From contig JBDNHI010000104.1 in NCBI GenBank assembly GCA_041694635.1, positions 11,904-75,903 of the forward strand: a stretch of DNA of 64,000 nucleotides, in the 5' to 3' direction. This DNA is from UBA969 sp041694635. Its GTDB lineage: Bacteria; Planctomycetota; Planctomycetia; Gemmatales; Gemmataceae. The position numbers were made by a program, and so were the translations under genes. Positions 8,159 through 16,564 of this stretch are shown one piece after another (within the stretch, counting starts at the first letter, position 1; the number at the start of each line of letters is the position of its first letter). The notes below the pieces were generated by a model. It was not told the DNA's origin. It was given only the letters and a program-made list of their open reading frames with translations, and did not search any database.

Positions 8159-9917
8159 CTCTTGGAACTATTTTAAAATGCGTGACCCCGGTCTTAATGA
8201 TCAAACTCAGCAATTGGATAAATTTCCTAGTTCTGGACTTGCCCTCTTTAAAATGCGTCTTCGCATTTTGAACCATGTTCGAGCTTCTTTTAAGGGCGTT
8301 TTGGTCATCCGACCACTTGTTCTCTTATTCTGTAGTTTTATCATCTGGGGATTGGTTTTTGGTACCAGCCTTGCAGGATTTAATTTTTTAAAAGATCAAA
8401 AGCTTCCTCTTGGTGGCGGTATCATTGGACTCCTTTTTGACCTTCTATTCTTCTCACTTGGGTCTTTGCTTATTCTTTCTTCGGGGATGATTCTTTATGG
8501 CGGGTTATTTACTTCTCCCGAAACTAATTTTCTACTGACTAAGCCCATTAAAGCGGATCGAATTTTTGCTTATCGATTCGTAGAAGCGATTGGCTTCAGT
8601 AGTTGGGCCTTTGTTATTCTGGGCAGTCCGATTCTGATTGCTTTTGGCATAGTTGCTGATTCACCAGCGCTTTTTTATCTCTATCTACCTTTGTTCTTTT
8701 TTGGTTATGTATTGATTCCTGGTTCAATAGGTGCAATTTTTTGTTTGCTTATTGCTGGTGCTTTACCTCGTGGAAAAAAACTGTTCTTTGCTTTATTAAT
8801 AGTGGCTTTTGTTTTTTTTGGGATTTCTGGAATGGGGCGCTTTTTTGGCACTGTAAAAAAAGAGGGTATCGACCGCGAATTTGTCGATGCCACCCTTAGG
8901 CAGTTCCAATTCTCTCGTATGCCCGCCCTTCCTTCTTTTTGGATTTCTCGTGGATTGAGAGCTGCAGGGAGAGGGGATATTCCCAGTGCTAATTTTAATC
9001 TCGCCTTGATTTGGGCTAATGGTTTGATGATCTATTTAGGCGCTGCTTTACTTTCAAAAAGTTTATATCGCAAAGCCTTTGACCGAATGAACGCTTTTGG
9101 TTCTTCTGGAAAGAGAATCTCTAAACCTTTTTTTGTAGATCTCTTTTTTGAAAAAACTATCGGGTTTTTAAAACCTTCTCGACGCGCTCTTATCATTAAA
9201 GATTTTCGTGCTTTTCGACGAGAGCCTAGGCAGTGGACTCAGGTTCTTATTTTTGGTTTTCTACTTTTTCTTTACTTTGGAAGCGTCAGGCGTTCTTTTC
9301 GCGGGGAAGTAACTTGGCCCTATCAGAATGGGGTTAGCCTGCTTAATCTTTTTGCTGTTTCTCTCCTTCAATGCACTTACGTTGGTAGGTTTGTTTTTCC
9401 GATGATTAGCCTTGAAGGAAGGAACTTCTGGATTCTTGGGCTTGTTCCACTTCCCCGTGAATCGATTATGTGGGCCAAATTTCATTTCGCATTTTGGAGC
9501 ACCACTCCAATTGCGATTCTTCTTGTAATGTTTAGTGATTTTATGTTAAAAATGCCTTTAGATTATTATTTTGTTCATATTTGGACTACTCTTATAGCAA
9601 GTCTTTCACTTTGCGCTCTTGGTGTTGGGCTTGGCTCTTATTTTCCCAATTTTAAAGAAACAGACCCATCTAAAATAGCAGCGGGTTTCGGCGGAACCCT
9701 TAACCTAGTAATATCTCTTTTTCTTCTCATTCTTCTTGTGGGCTTAATTTCTGGAATTTGGCACGCAAATCATCTGGGTGAAAATTATGCCAACCCATCC
9801 CCTTCTGGATTCCTTGTGATTTTACTTGGAGTGGTTTTGGGGACTATTATTGGATTGTTAGCAGCTTTAATTCCTATGGCGGCAGGAGCTCAGTTTTTGC
9901 GCTCTCGAGAATTCTAA
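8145..9917 (+). CDS. ABC exporter membrane permease
   Basis: A large polytopic protein of about 590 residues, with hydrophobic stretches near residues 50-75, 90-125, 150-240, 365-415 and 450-590. It resembles the putative ABC exporter permeases found in planctomycetes beside NatA-type ATPases. The ATG at 8145 lies inside the end of the ATPase gene (14-base overlap); a TTG just before it (8142) is also possible. The polar central block (RALIIKDFRAFRREPRQW) recurs in this permease type just before the second membrane half. The stop codon overlaps the stop of the convergent cysteine desulfurase gene. Transported substrate cannot be inferred. Confidence 0.85.
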   Translation: MKFPNSWNYFKMRDPGLNDQTQQLDKFPSSGLALFKMRLRILNHVRASFKGVLVIRPLVLLFCSFIIWGLVFGTSLAGFNFLKDQKLPLGGGIIGLLFDLLFFSLGSLLILSSGMILYGGLFTSPETNFLLTKPIKADRIFAYRFVEAIGFSSWAFVILGSPILIAFGIVADSPALFYLYLPLFFFGYVLIPGSIGAIFCLLIAGALPRGKKLFFALLIVAFVFFGISGMGRFFGTVKKEGIDREFVDATLRQFQFSRMPALPSFWISRGLRAAGRGDIPSANFNLALIWANGLMIYLGAALLSKSLYRKAFDRMNAFGSSGKRISKPFFVDLFFEKTIGFLKPSRRALIIKDFRAFRREPRQWTQVLIFGFLLFLYFGSVRRSFRGEVTWPYQNGVSLLNLFAVSLLQCTYVGRFVFPMISLEGRNFWILGLVPLPRESIMWAKFHFAFWSTTPIAILLVMFSDFMLKMPLDYYFVHIWTTLIASLSLCALGVGLGSYFPNFKETDPSKIAAGFGGTLNLVISLFLLILLVGLISGIWHANHLGENYANPSPSGFLVILLGVVLGTIIGLLAALIPMAAGAQFLRSREF

Positions 9918-11080
9918 CTCTTTAACAATTTTCTTGCGGTGGTGCTAATATAACTAATTGCTTTTTCTACTTCTTCACTTGTAGAATACCTTCCTAATGT
10001 TAGGCGCAACGCCCCTTCTGACTGAGGCAAGGGAGTCTTCATTGCACATAACACTGCAGAATATAAAACTTTACCCTCGTGGCAGGCAGAACCTGTAGAA
10101 GCTGCAATTTCTGGTGTTTGTTCCAAAATTTCCCAACCTTTACAACCTAAAATACTTACATTTAAGGTGTTGGGTAATCTTTGCGTTGGATGCCCATTAA
10201 GCACAATAAGCTCGCCTAATTGTTTTTTTAAACCTTGGAAGAGTTGTTCTCTTAAATTAATTAGCCGTGTTGTTTCTTCTTTTAATGAAGCGCAAGCGAT
10301 TTGGGCTGCTTCACCTAGTCCAGCGATATAATGAACATTTTCCGTCCCCGCACGCAACCCAGATTCGTGCCCTGCACCGTGTATGTAAGAAGTAATTTTA
10401 GCACCATTGCGAATGTACAATGCACCTATACCCTTCGGGGCATATAGCTTATGACCTGCAATTGTAAGAAAATCTATGCCTAGTTGTTTTACATCTAAAG
10501 GAACTTTACCAGTGGATTGTGCAGCATCCGAATGAAACAGAATATTCCTTGGCCGTGTGATCTTTGCGATTTCTTCAATTGGTTGCAAGGTACCTACTTC
10601 ATTATTGGAATGCATAATGCTAACGATTCTAGTGTTTTTTTTTATGCTTTTTGCAATTTCTTGCGGGTCCACCATTCCCATTCGATCCACACCAACTGTG
10701 GTGACTTCAAACCCTAACGAGGCTAAGTACTGTGCGGGTTTGTAAGTTGCTGGATGTTCGATTGCGCTAATAATCATGTGTGCTTTTCTAGCAAAAAATC
10801 TTTTAAAGAACCCTGTTAGGGAAGCCATCATTGGGGCAATGATGGCTTGATTGCTGGCCTCGGTGCCCCCGCCTGTGAAAATAATCTCATTTGGATCGGC
10901 ATTGATAGCCATTGCCAGTTTGTGTCTAGACTCTTCCACTATTTTCTTAGCAGCTTTGCCGTATGTGTGGGTACTTGAGGGGTTCCCAAAATCTTCACCG
11001 TTTAAGGAATTGCTAATTATGCTCGAAACTCTTGGATCAATAGGAGTTGTGGCATTGTAATCAAGGTATATTGGTTTCAT
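9914..11080 (-). CDS. Cysteine desulfurase (NifS/IscS family)
   Basis: PLP enzyme that moves sulfur from cysteine to a protein persulfide for Fe-S clusters or thiolated tRNA. It starts IYLDYNATTPIDP and shows GGTEASN, the EHPA motif, HSDAAQSTGK, the PLP lysine K211 in AGHKLYAPKGIGALY, and the persulfide cysteine C333 in STGSACHEGK. Length 388 is normal. The C-terminal IscU-binding extension of true IscS is missing and the active-site loop is NifS-like, so I leave the symbol open. No iscU or regulator gene is adjacent. The terminal four bases overlap the stop of the convergent ABC permease gene. Confidence 0.93.
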   Translation of the reverse strand: MKPIYLDYNATTPIDPRVSSIISNSLNGEDFGNPSSTHTYGKAAKKIVEESRHKLAMAINADPNEIIFTGGGTEASNQAIIAPMMASLTGFFKRFFARKAHMIISAIEHPATYKPAQYLASLGFEVTTVGVDRMGMVDPQEIAKSIKKNTRIVSIMHSNNEVGTLQPIEEIAKITRPRNILFHSDAAQSTGKVPLDVKQLGIDFLTIAGHKLYAPKGIGALYIRNGAKITSYIHGAGHESGLRAGTENVHYIAGLGEAAQIACASLKEETTRLINLREQLFQGLKKQLGELIVLNGHPTQRLPNTLNVSILGCKGWEILEQTPEIAASTGSACHEGKVLYSAVLCAMKTPLPQSEGALRLTLGRYSTSEEVEKAISYISTTARKLLKS

Positions 11081-11265
11081 TGTTTGTTCACGGAGACTTT
11101 AACTAATAACGATTATTTAGGTACTTCCTTAAATATAGTCATTATAAACCAAACTGTTTGACACTAATTCCTTGAATATCTTTAATTTTAAGTCAAAGTT
11201 AATTTATTGGAATCATTGTTGGTCTTTTAGAAGCCTTTTGGGCTGAACTTTTCAGAGGTTATTTT

Positions 11266-11874
11266 ATGTATAGCGTCATTCTACTTGCGACACTTACAGG
11301 CGGAACCGATATTACGGGTTTGCATTTAAAAAAATCGTATCCAGTTAACGCTTCTGGGGGGTATGTTTACAGAAATGGCGTCTATGGGGGCGGTTATGGT
11401 GCTTCCTTTAACTATGGCCCTTATTACGAAACAGGTTTTGGTTATTCTTACTCGGGTACATGCTATGGAACCTATTATGGACCGTATTTAAAGGACCCTA
11501 TTTATTCTAAACCAATTGGACCAATTCCAAGAACTCCACCAATGATTCCTGTAGAAGAGGTTTTACCCGCACCAAAAGTTGAAGAAAATAAGCAATCTTC
11601 AACGCAAAATAATGCAAGAATTTTTGTTGAAATTCCAGAAAATGCTACTCTTTTTATCGATGGGAAAGTGACAAAGGTTGAAGGTGATTTTCGTACCTTT
11701 ATAACTCCAGATCTAGAACCAAACAAAACCTATTCTTATCAGTTGCAGGTTGAATTTGAAAGAAATGGGGTTAAAATTGTCGAATTAAAGAAAATTATCT
11801 TAAAATCTGGCGATCGGATCTCTGTAAGTTTTGTAAATACAGAAAAAAAAGAGGCTACTGTAAACCTTAAGTAA
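11266..11874 (+). CDS. TIGR03000-type domain protein, Gly/Tyr-rich N-terminus
   Basis: Residues from about 120 to 195 (ARIFVEIPENATLFIDGK, LEPNKTYSYQLQVEFERNG, GDRISVSF) match the planctomycete-specific TIGR03000 pattern: a small beta-sandwich that repeats in many exported or envelope proteins of Gemmata and relatives. Before it lies a Gly/Tyr/Ser-rich segment (about 25-75) and a short proline-rich linker. No classical signal peptide is obvious; the first residues MYSVILLATLTGG are only mildly hydrophobic. ATG 11266 has AGAGG seven bases upstream. A strong terminator follows at once, so it is a single-gene unit. The molecular role is unknown. Confidence 0.82.
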   Translation: MYSVILLATLTGGTDITGLHLKKSYPVNASGGYVYRNGVYGGGYGASFNYGPYYETGFGYSYSGTCYGTYYGPYLKDPIYSKPIGPIPRTPPMIPVEEVLPAPKVEENKQSSTQNNARIFVEIPENATLFIDGKVTKVEGDFRTFITPDLEPNKTYSYQLQVEFERNGVKIVELKKIILKSGDRISVSFVNTEKKEATVNLK

Positions 11875-11893
11875 TCAATTATCTTGTAGGTGC

Positions 11894-11923
11894 AAAAGAC
11901 GGCCTTTGTACCGTCTTTTTTTT
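11894..11923 (+). terminator. Rho-independent terminator after the TIGR03000 gene
   Basis: A 9-bp perfect stem (11894-11902 with 11911-11919) closes an 8-base loop and runs into an eight-base T tract. It lies 20 bases after the stop of the TIGR03000 gene and touches the stop of the convergent small membrane gene. Confidence 0.9.
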
Positions 11924-12120
11924 CATTTGATTAAGGTTACTATGTATAAAAATATCCCAATCATTCCTAAAAATGATAGCATTCTCATTCCCCAGCGGTA
12001 TGCTTCCACCCCTATGATCGACCAATCATCGTGACGAGTGGCACTGTAAACAAGGCTAATAACGACAATAAGAATCGGCAGATGCCAGTAATAACCTGCT
12101 GCTAAAATTGGGTATGTCAT
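11923..12120 (-). CDS. Small two-helix membrane protein, unknown function
   Basis: A 65-residue protein with two likely membrane helices (about 10-26, LPILIVVISLVYSA, and 46-63, MLSFLGMIGIFLYIVTLI) joined by a short polar loop containing RHDDWSIIG. No family is assigned with certainty. It starts 24 bases after the larger membrane gene at 12145-12720 and very likely belongs to the same transcript. Hydrophobic composition, position and tight packing argue that it is a real gene. Confidence 0.65.
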   Translation of the reverse strand: MTYPILAAGYYWHLPILIVVISLVYSATRHDDWSIIGVEAYRWGMRMLSFLGMIGIFLYIVTLIK

Positions 12121-12144
12121 AAAATCCTTTGAACTTATCCTGTT

Positions 12145-12720
12145 TTAGCTGGCTTTGGGTTTAAGTTGAATTAAAAGTACCGGGCCCGCAAGTGCGTCAT
12201 AGATTACCATAATATTTAAGACACCAGCGATAACAGTGTAGACCCAACCTAAATCCCAAGCTCTATCACTTCTGCTTTGCAATAAGTTAAGCTCTGTTTC
12301 AAGTGGGGTGCGTTGGTATTTCCCTACAGTTGGGTCGCCCGGTGGATCTTCTTCTTCATCATAATAATAAAATTGGTAAATTGCAGGCCACGCAGAAATA
12401 CCAATCCAAAACTGGCCAACATATTGCAAACGGTATGAAATACAGTTTGGCATTGCAGGAACTCCAGGAATTATTTTCATTTGGGGCTGGCTTTTTGCCC
12501 TTGGAAGGTAGACATTGCTCCACTGCCCTAGTGCCATTCCATAGTAAAATAGCCCATTAATACAAAAAAAGAAAAGTAACCCTTTGCCTATGCGCCCTTG
12601 GCAAATTTGCCCAAGCCCGGGCACCAGATAACTAAGAACAGCACCTACAATCCCAAATTTGTTTGCAAGTTCTGGCTGAGGAATTGTTTCAGGAAGAATA
12701 GAATCAGGGGTGAAACTCAT
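12145..12720 (-). CDS. Multi-helix membrane protein with PGLGQ motif
   Basis: A 191-residue protein. Residues 24-60 (VGAVLSYLVPGLGQICQGRIGKGLLFF) have the PGLGQ...G...KG arrangement seen in TM2-type and DUF6677-like planctomycete proteins; the assignment is by eye. A second hydrophobic block lies at about 105-118 and a last helix near 160-185. The charged stretch DEEEDPPGDP lies in the loop between them. The promoter just upstream places transcription start at or next to the ATG, so the message may be leaderless. The 65-residue gene follows in the same unit. Function unknown. Confidence 0.72.
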   Translation of the reverse strand: MSFTPDSILPETIPQPELANKFGIVGAVLSYLVPGLGQICQGRIGKGLLFFFCINGLFYYGMALGQWSNVYLPRAKSQPQMKIIPGVPAMPNCISYRLQYVGQFWIGISAWPAIYQFYYYDEEEDPPGDPTVGKYQRTPLETELNLLQSRSDRAWDLGWVYTVIAGVLNIMVIYDALAGPVLLIQLKPKAS

Positions 12721-12726
12721 ATCTAA

Positions 12727-12754
12727 ATTATATCCTATCTCAACTTTTTCTCAA
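12727..12754 (-). promoter_or_regulatory. Strong sigma-70-type promoter, likely leaderless start
   Basis: On the minus strand TTGAGA (12749-12754) and a perfect TATAAT (12727-12732) are separated by 16 bases. The expected transcription start falls about seven bases past the -10, at or within a base of the ATG at 12720. Confidence 0.6.
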
Positions 12755-12780
12755 TGTATACCGTTGTATAATACAAAAAT

Positions 12781-13536
12781 TCACCTCATAGGCCAATCTA
12801 AAGCAGTGCTTAAATATAAAGCTGCTGCACAGACAAAAAGCAGAATCCCAACAAAACCTAATGCATCTAATACTAATCTTTTCAACTTCGAATCTTTTTT
12901 TCTAGCCCATAAAGTAGCATTGGGGGGCGCGTTTGAATGGTTCAATTCAGATTTGAACCCTTGATTATCATGGGTCTTTAAATCTGATAGGTTTACAAAG
13001 GTTTTATCATCTAAAGTTTTGATCTCGACTTTTGCAATTTGCTGTAATTCCAATGGATTTAAACTCGTTGCAACTAATGAAGAGGCCTTTTCTAATTCCT
13101 GTTGTTTTAATTTTTCCCAAGATTGTGCAAAGGGTGCCCAAGTTAAATTTGACGGCTTCCATTCCGATAATGGTTCCTTTGAACTGGTATTTTCATTTCC
13201 GCTTTCTTTAACTAAAGTTAAGTTAGCAGGTTCTAATATACTTTTTTGAGTATTCTGAATGGGGCTAGGAAGTTCTTTTGTTTCTTCTACCGGTGTTTTG
13301 TTGTTAAGCACTATTAAAGGGATTTGGTCAGATTGGGAGGGTTTCTTGGGTGGCCAAGGGGCTTCACCGGGGGCAAATATTCCCATTGATGCCAAGTCTT
13401 CTGCGTTTTTTTCAACTTTGTTTGCACTTACCCTCGCCTCGGGTAGTTCCAGCATTTTTTGTACCAAGGCATCTAAATCATCCAGTTGTTTTCTGGTGAG
13501 TTGTAGGTTGCTTGCGGGTATATTTAAGTTGGACAT
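12781..13536 (-). CDS. Tail-anchored protein of unknown function
   Basis: No recognised domain. The 251-residue chain begins with a short helical region (LTRKQLDDLDALVQKMLELPEA), continues as a long polar, Pro/Ser/Glu-rich and probably disordered region, and ends in a single hydrophobic helix (about 222-245, LDALGFVGILLFVCAAALYLS), giving a tail-anchored topology with the bulk in the cytoplasm. ATG 13536 has GAGG six bases upstream. It is divergent from rsmE. The composition, the ribosome binding site and the membrane tail support a real gene; function unknown. Confidence 0.7.
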   Translation of the reverse strand: MSNLNIPASNLQLTRKQLDDLDALVQKMLELPEARVSANKVEKNAEDLASMGIFAPGEAPWPPKKPSQSDQIPLIVLNNKTPVEETKELPSPIQNTQKSILEPANLTLVKESGNENTSSKEPLSEWKPSNLTWAPFAQSWEKLKQQELEKASSLVATSLNPLELQQIAKVEIKTLDDKTFVNLSDLKTHDNQGFKSELNHSNAPPNATLWARKKDSKLKRLVLDALGFVGILLFVCAAALYLSTALDWPMR

Positions 13537-13613
13537 TGGGGCCTCGAAAACTAATAATCAAATTTTGCAAATAGCCATTAAGAATGCTTAATGCGAGACA
13601 GGGAATAGCAATA

Positions 13614-14327
13614 ATGTCGGAACGATTCTACACCAGTTTACAGATACATTTGGGAACGATGGAACTAAGGGGGGCAGAGGCACACCATCTTGCTGTTGTA
13701 TCTCGTATTTCTCCTGGGGCCCTAATCTACCTATTTTCAGGCGACGGTTTGGAATACAGTGCAGAGGTTTTGGAAGCAAAAAAAAATCGTGTGCTCCTTG
13801 ATGTTAAGTCGGGAAACGATGTTTCTCGAGAACCCAAGGTTCAAGTCACCTTGCTTTCCCCTTTACCCAAGTCTAATCGTTGTGACTTTTTAATTGAAAA
13901 ATTAGCAGAAATTGGTGTGCATCGATTTGTTCCAATCGATTGTGAGTTTTCCACCATAAAAAATAAACAAATCAACACAGAGAAACTTCGCAGGTCGGTG
14001 ATCGAAGCAAGTAAGCAGTGTCTTCGTAACCATCTGATGAAAATTGGTGACCCTCTTACCTTTGAGCAATCAATCACCCAGGTCGATAAAAACGAACTGA
14101 ATGTGATAGCAAGCATTGCGCCGATTGCCTCCGAACCCGCTTTCTTTGGTCAATCAGAAAAGGTAAATATCTGGGTTGGACCCGAGGGAGGGTTTTCAAA
14201 TTCAGAAATTGCCTTTGCCACAGAGCAAGGCATTAAAGCTTTATCTTTGGGTAAGACTATTCTTCGGATGGAGACTGCTGCGATAGTGGTTGCAACGCTT
14301 GCAATTCATAGTAAAGTTGCGCAATAA
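13614..14327 (+). CDS. rsmE: 16S rRNA m3U1498 methyltransferase RsmE
   Basis: Methylates N3 of U1498 in 16S rRNA using S-adenosylmethionine. The N-terminal PUA-like part (SERFYTS...GAEAHHLAVVSRISPGALIYLFSGDG) and the SPOUT domain (KSNRCDFLIEKLAEIGVHRFVPIDCEFS, then VGPEGGFSNSEIAFA and LGKTILRMETAAIV, the knot that binds the cofactor) are complete. I prefer ATG 13614, where family members begin, over the in-frame ATG at 13584, which would add ten residues; AGGGA lies nine bases upstream of it. It is convergent with accD, with only 17 bases between stops. Confidence 0.93.
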   Translation: MSERFYTSLQIHLGTMELRGAEAHHLAVVSRISPGALIYLFSGDGLEYSAEVLEAKKNRVLLDVKSGNDVSREPKVQVTLLSPLPKSNRCDFLIEKLAEIGVHRFVPIDCEFSTIKNKQINTEKLRRSVIEASKQCLRNHLMKIGDPLTFEQSITQVDKNELNVIASIAPIASEPAFFGQSEKVNIWVGPEGGFSNSEIAFATEQGIKALSLGKTILRMETAAIVVATLAIHSKVAQ

Positions 14328-14344
14328 ACTTTTTATTTATCTGC

Positions 14345-15193
14345 TTAGTTTTTTTCGCAGTAATCAATGACGGTTGCTACTTCGGTTCGCAAATTCATCC
14401 GCGAAACAATTCGATCGAGGAAGCCGTGCTGCAATAAAAATTCACTGGTTTGGAACCCTTCGGGAAGTTCAAGTCTTACCGTATTCCATATAGTGCGTTT
14501 ACCTGCAAACCCGATTAAAGCCCCAGGTTCTGCTAGGGTGATATCACCTTGAAATGCAAAACTAGCTGCTACCCCACCCATAGTTGGATTCGTAAGAATG
14601 CTGATATAAAGGCAACCTGCAAGATGATGCCTGGCTAGTGCAGAAGAAACTTTCGCCATCTGCATAAGGGATAGAATTCCTTCTTGCATACGGGCGCCAC
14701 CACCCGAACCACTTACGAAAATAAGTGGTAACTTTAAGCGGGTCGCTTCCTCGGCTGCCCTGCATAGTTTTTCCCCAACTACTGATCCCATTGATCCTGC
14801 CATAAATGCAAAATCGGTGATGCCTACTACAACCGGCCTTCCTCTAATGAATCCCCTTCCGACGGCAGCAGCATCCAGAAGCGAGGTTTTAGCTTGCTCC
14901 GCAATTATTCTTTCCTTGTAAGCAATTCGATCTTTAAAACCAAGTGGGTCACAGGGGCGCAAATCTCGATACCATTCTTCGAAGCTATCAGCGTCTAATA
15001 GTTGGTCAATGCGTTCTTTCGTGGGCATATAGAAATGGTATTCACATTCGGGGCAAACAAAAAGTTTAGCTTCCACTTCCTTACGAAAAATGCTTGCTTT
15101 ACAGCCCGGGCAACGGATCCAAAGTCCTTCCGGGACGCCGCGTTTTGGCCTTCCAGATAAAGCATTTGGCTGATTTAATTCGGTCGGCTCCAT
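14345..15193 (-). CDS. accD: Acetyl-CoA carboxylase carboxyltransferase subunit beta
   Basis: Transfers the carboxyl group from carboxybiotin to acetyl-CoA in fatty acid synthesis. The N-terminal zinc ribbon has cysteines 28, 31, 47 and 50 (CPGC...CPEC). The crotonase-like domain shows DPLGF, VVGITDFAFMAGSMGSVVGEKLCRA, the oxyanion-hole segment GSGGGARMQEG, and NPTMGGVAASFAFQGDI. Length 282 is usual. It stands alone, with no accA or folC next to it. The 276 bases upstream separate it from the divergent sulfate importer. Confidence 0.96.
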   Translation of the reverse strand: MEPTELNQPNALSGRPKRGVPEGLWIRCPGCKASIFRKEVEAKLFVCPECEYHFYMPTKERIDQLLDADSFEEWYRDLRPCDPLGFKDRIAYKERIIAEQAKTSLLDAAAVGRGFIRGRPVVVGITDFAFMAGSMGSVVGEKLCRAAEEATRLKLPLIFVSGSGGGARMQEGILSLMQMAKVSSALARHHLAGCLYISILTNPTMGGVAASFAFQGDITLAEPGALIGFAGKRTIWNTVRLELPEGFQTSEFLLQHGFLDRIVSRMNLRTEVATVIDYCEKN

Positions 15194-15426
15194 AGAGTCG
15201 ATTTCCTTACCTGTTAAATATTCATTAAGTTCTATTCTGCTACAACTATACTTTATTACAAATGATAATAATAGTTATTTTGCTTGCTTGGGCCTAGGTC
15301 GTAATCTCTAAATCTGATTAATTTAAAGAAAATGAGAGAACGCCTTTTGGATTATTAGCGCTGCAATCTACTCATGAATTTTAATAATAAGTGAATTAGA
15401 TGGCTAGAAAATACGATAAATATTAC

Positions 15427-15445
15427 TATCATTATAAGAATGATA
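15427..15445. promoter_or_regulatory. Possible operator upstream of sulfate importer
   Basis: A perfect 7-bp inverted repeat TATCATT-(5)-AATGATA lies 25 bases before the TTG start of the sulfate-binding protein. It looks like the binding site of a dimeric regulator and partly resembles a Fur box, though a sulfur-responsive regulator would be expected here. AT-rich context makes chance possible. Confidence 0.35.
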
Positions 15446-15469
15446 ATGTTTTTTAAAGAGGTTTGAATC

Positions 15470-16540
15470 TTGGCTAAATTAGGGTTTGATCTTAGCGCCT
15501 ATTTTTCAGGGGTAAATGGCCTGTTTTTTGGCCTACTTTCAGCTTCTTTCCTATTACTTATTGCAATTCAACCTATTCAAAAACGGGCCTCTTCTTCAAA
15601 CCCTGAGCTTCTTCATGTTTCCTTTGATCCTACCAGAGAGGTTATTAATGAAATCAACGCTTTGTTCGTAAAAAATAGGCAAGGGCTTCTGGGAACCCAA
15701 GTCCGAGTTTTTCAATCACACGGCGGCTCCGGGAGTCAGGCCCGTTCTGTAGCGGATGGCTTATCTGCAGACATTGTTTCCTTTGCTTTGTTCACTGATA
15801 TGGAAGTTATCGCTCGAAAAAATCTTCTAAACACCGGCTATGAAAAAACAAAAGGTGTCCTTACCCCTCCTTGGAATTCCGCAATTGTTTTTGTTGTGCG
15901 GAAAGGTAATCCTAAAAAAATCAAGGACTGGGGAGACTTGGCCCGCCCCGATCTTGCCATCATCACGCCTAACCCAAAGATATCTGGCAACGGCAGATTA
16001 GTATTTTTAAGTGCCTGGGGTTATATGTTGCATAAGGGCCATAATGAAACAGAGGCAAGGGATTTTCTTAAACAAATTTACAAGAATGTTCCGGTGATGG
16101 ATGCATCTGCTAGGGCTTCTCAGGTAACTTTCTTCCAAAAAAAAATCGGGGATGTTCAGCTTGCTTTTGAAAGCGAAGCATTGATGGCAGTAAAGGAGTC
16201 TGAAGGGCAACTTAAGATTATCTACCCTTCCATAAGTATTAAAATAGAACCCCCAATTGCATTGGTCGACCGGAATGTTGAAGCCAAGGGCACGCGAGAA
16301 CTTGCTGAACTTTACCTCGATTTTTATTATTCTTACGAGGCTCAACAGGTTATTGCTAAAAATGGCTATAGGCCCATTAGCCCTTTGGTAGCCCATGAGT
16401 TTAAGGATAAATTTCCTGATATCAAACTTTTCGAAGTTGGGTTGCTAGGAAGGTCATGGGCTGAGTTACAATCTGATTTCTTTGGTGAAAATGGAATATT
16501 TGATCAAGTGTTTCAAGCAATCCGAAAAGATAGAAAGTGA
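15470..16540 (+). CDS. Sulfate/thiosulfate-binding protein of ABC importer
   Basis: Periplasmic receptor that delivers sulfate to the CysTWA importer. The start is TTG at 15470 with AGAGG eight bases upstream. Residues 18-35 (LFFGLLSASFLLLIAIQ) form a membrane signal anchor. The mature part begins LLHVSFDPTREVINEIN and contains SHGGSGSQARSVADGLSADIVS, close to the Sbp/CysP signature, then PPWNSAIVFVVRKGNPKKIKDW and the C-terminal GYRPI. Length 356 is normal. It opens the operon binding protein-cysT-cysW-cysA. Sulfate versus thiosulfate preference cannot be decided by eye. Confidence 0.93.
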   Translation: MAKLGFDLSAYFSGVNGLFFGLLSASFLLLIAIQPIQKRASSSNPELLHVSFDPTREVINEINALFVKNRQGLLGTQVRVFQSHGGSGSQARSVADGLSADIVSFALFTDMEVIARKNLLNTGYEKTKGVLTPPWNSAIVFVVRKGNPKKIKDWGDLARPDLAIITPNPKISGNGRLVFLSAWGYMLHKGHNETEARDFLKQIYKNVPVMDASARASQVTFFQKKIGDVQLAFESEALMAVKESEGQLKIIYPSISIKIEPPIALVDRNVEAKGTRELAELYLDFYYSYEAQQVIAKNGYRPISPLVAHEFKDKFPDIKLFEVGLLGRSWAELQSDFFGENGIFDQVFQAIRKDRK

Positions 16541-16564
16541 CTTTAAGTCTGTAAACGGTGATTT

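Noticed and set aside
9914..9917. Overlapping stop codons of convergent genes as a regulatory device
   Set aside because: A similar abutment occurs at 24132/24133; it simply reflects tight packing.
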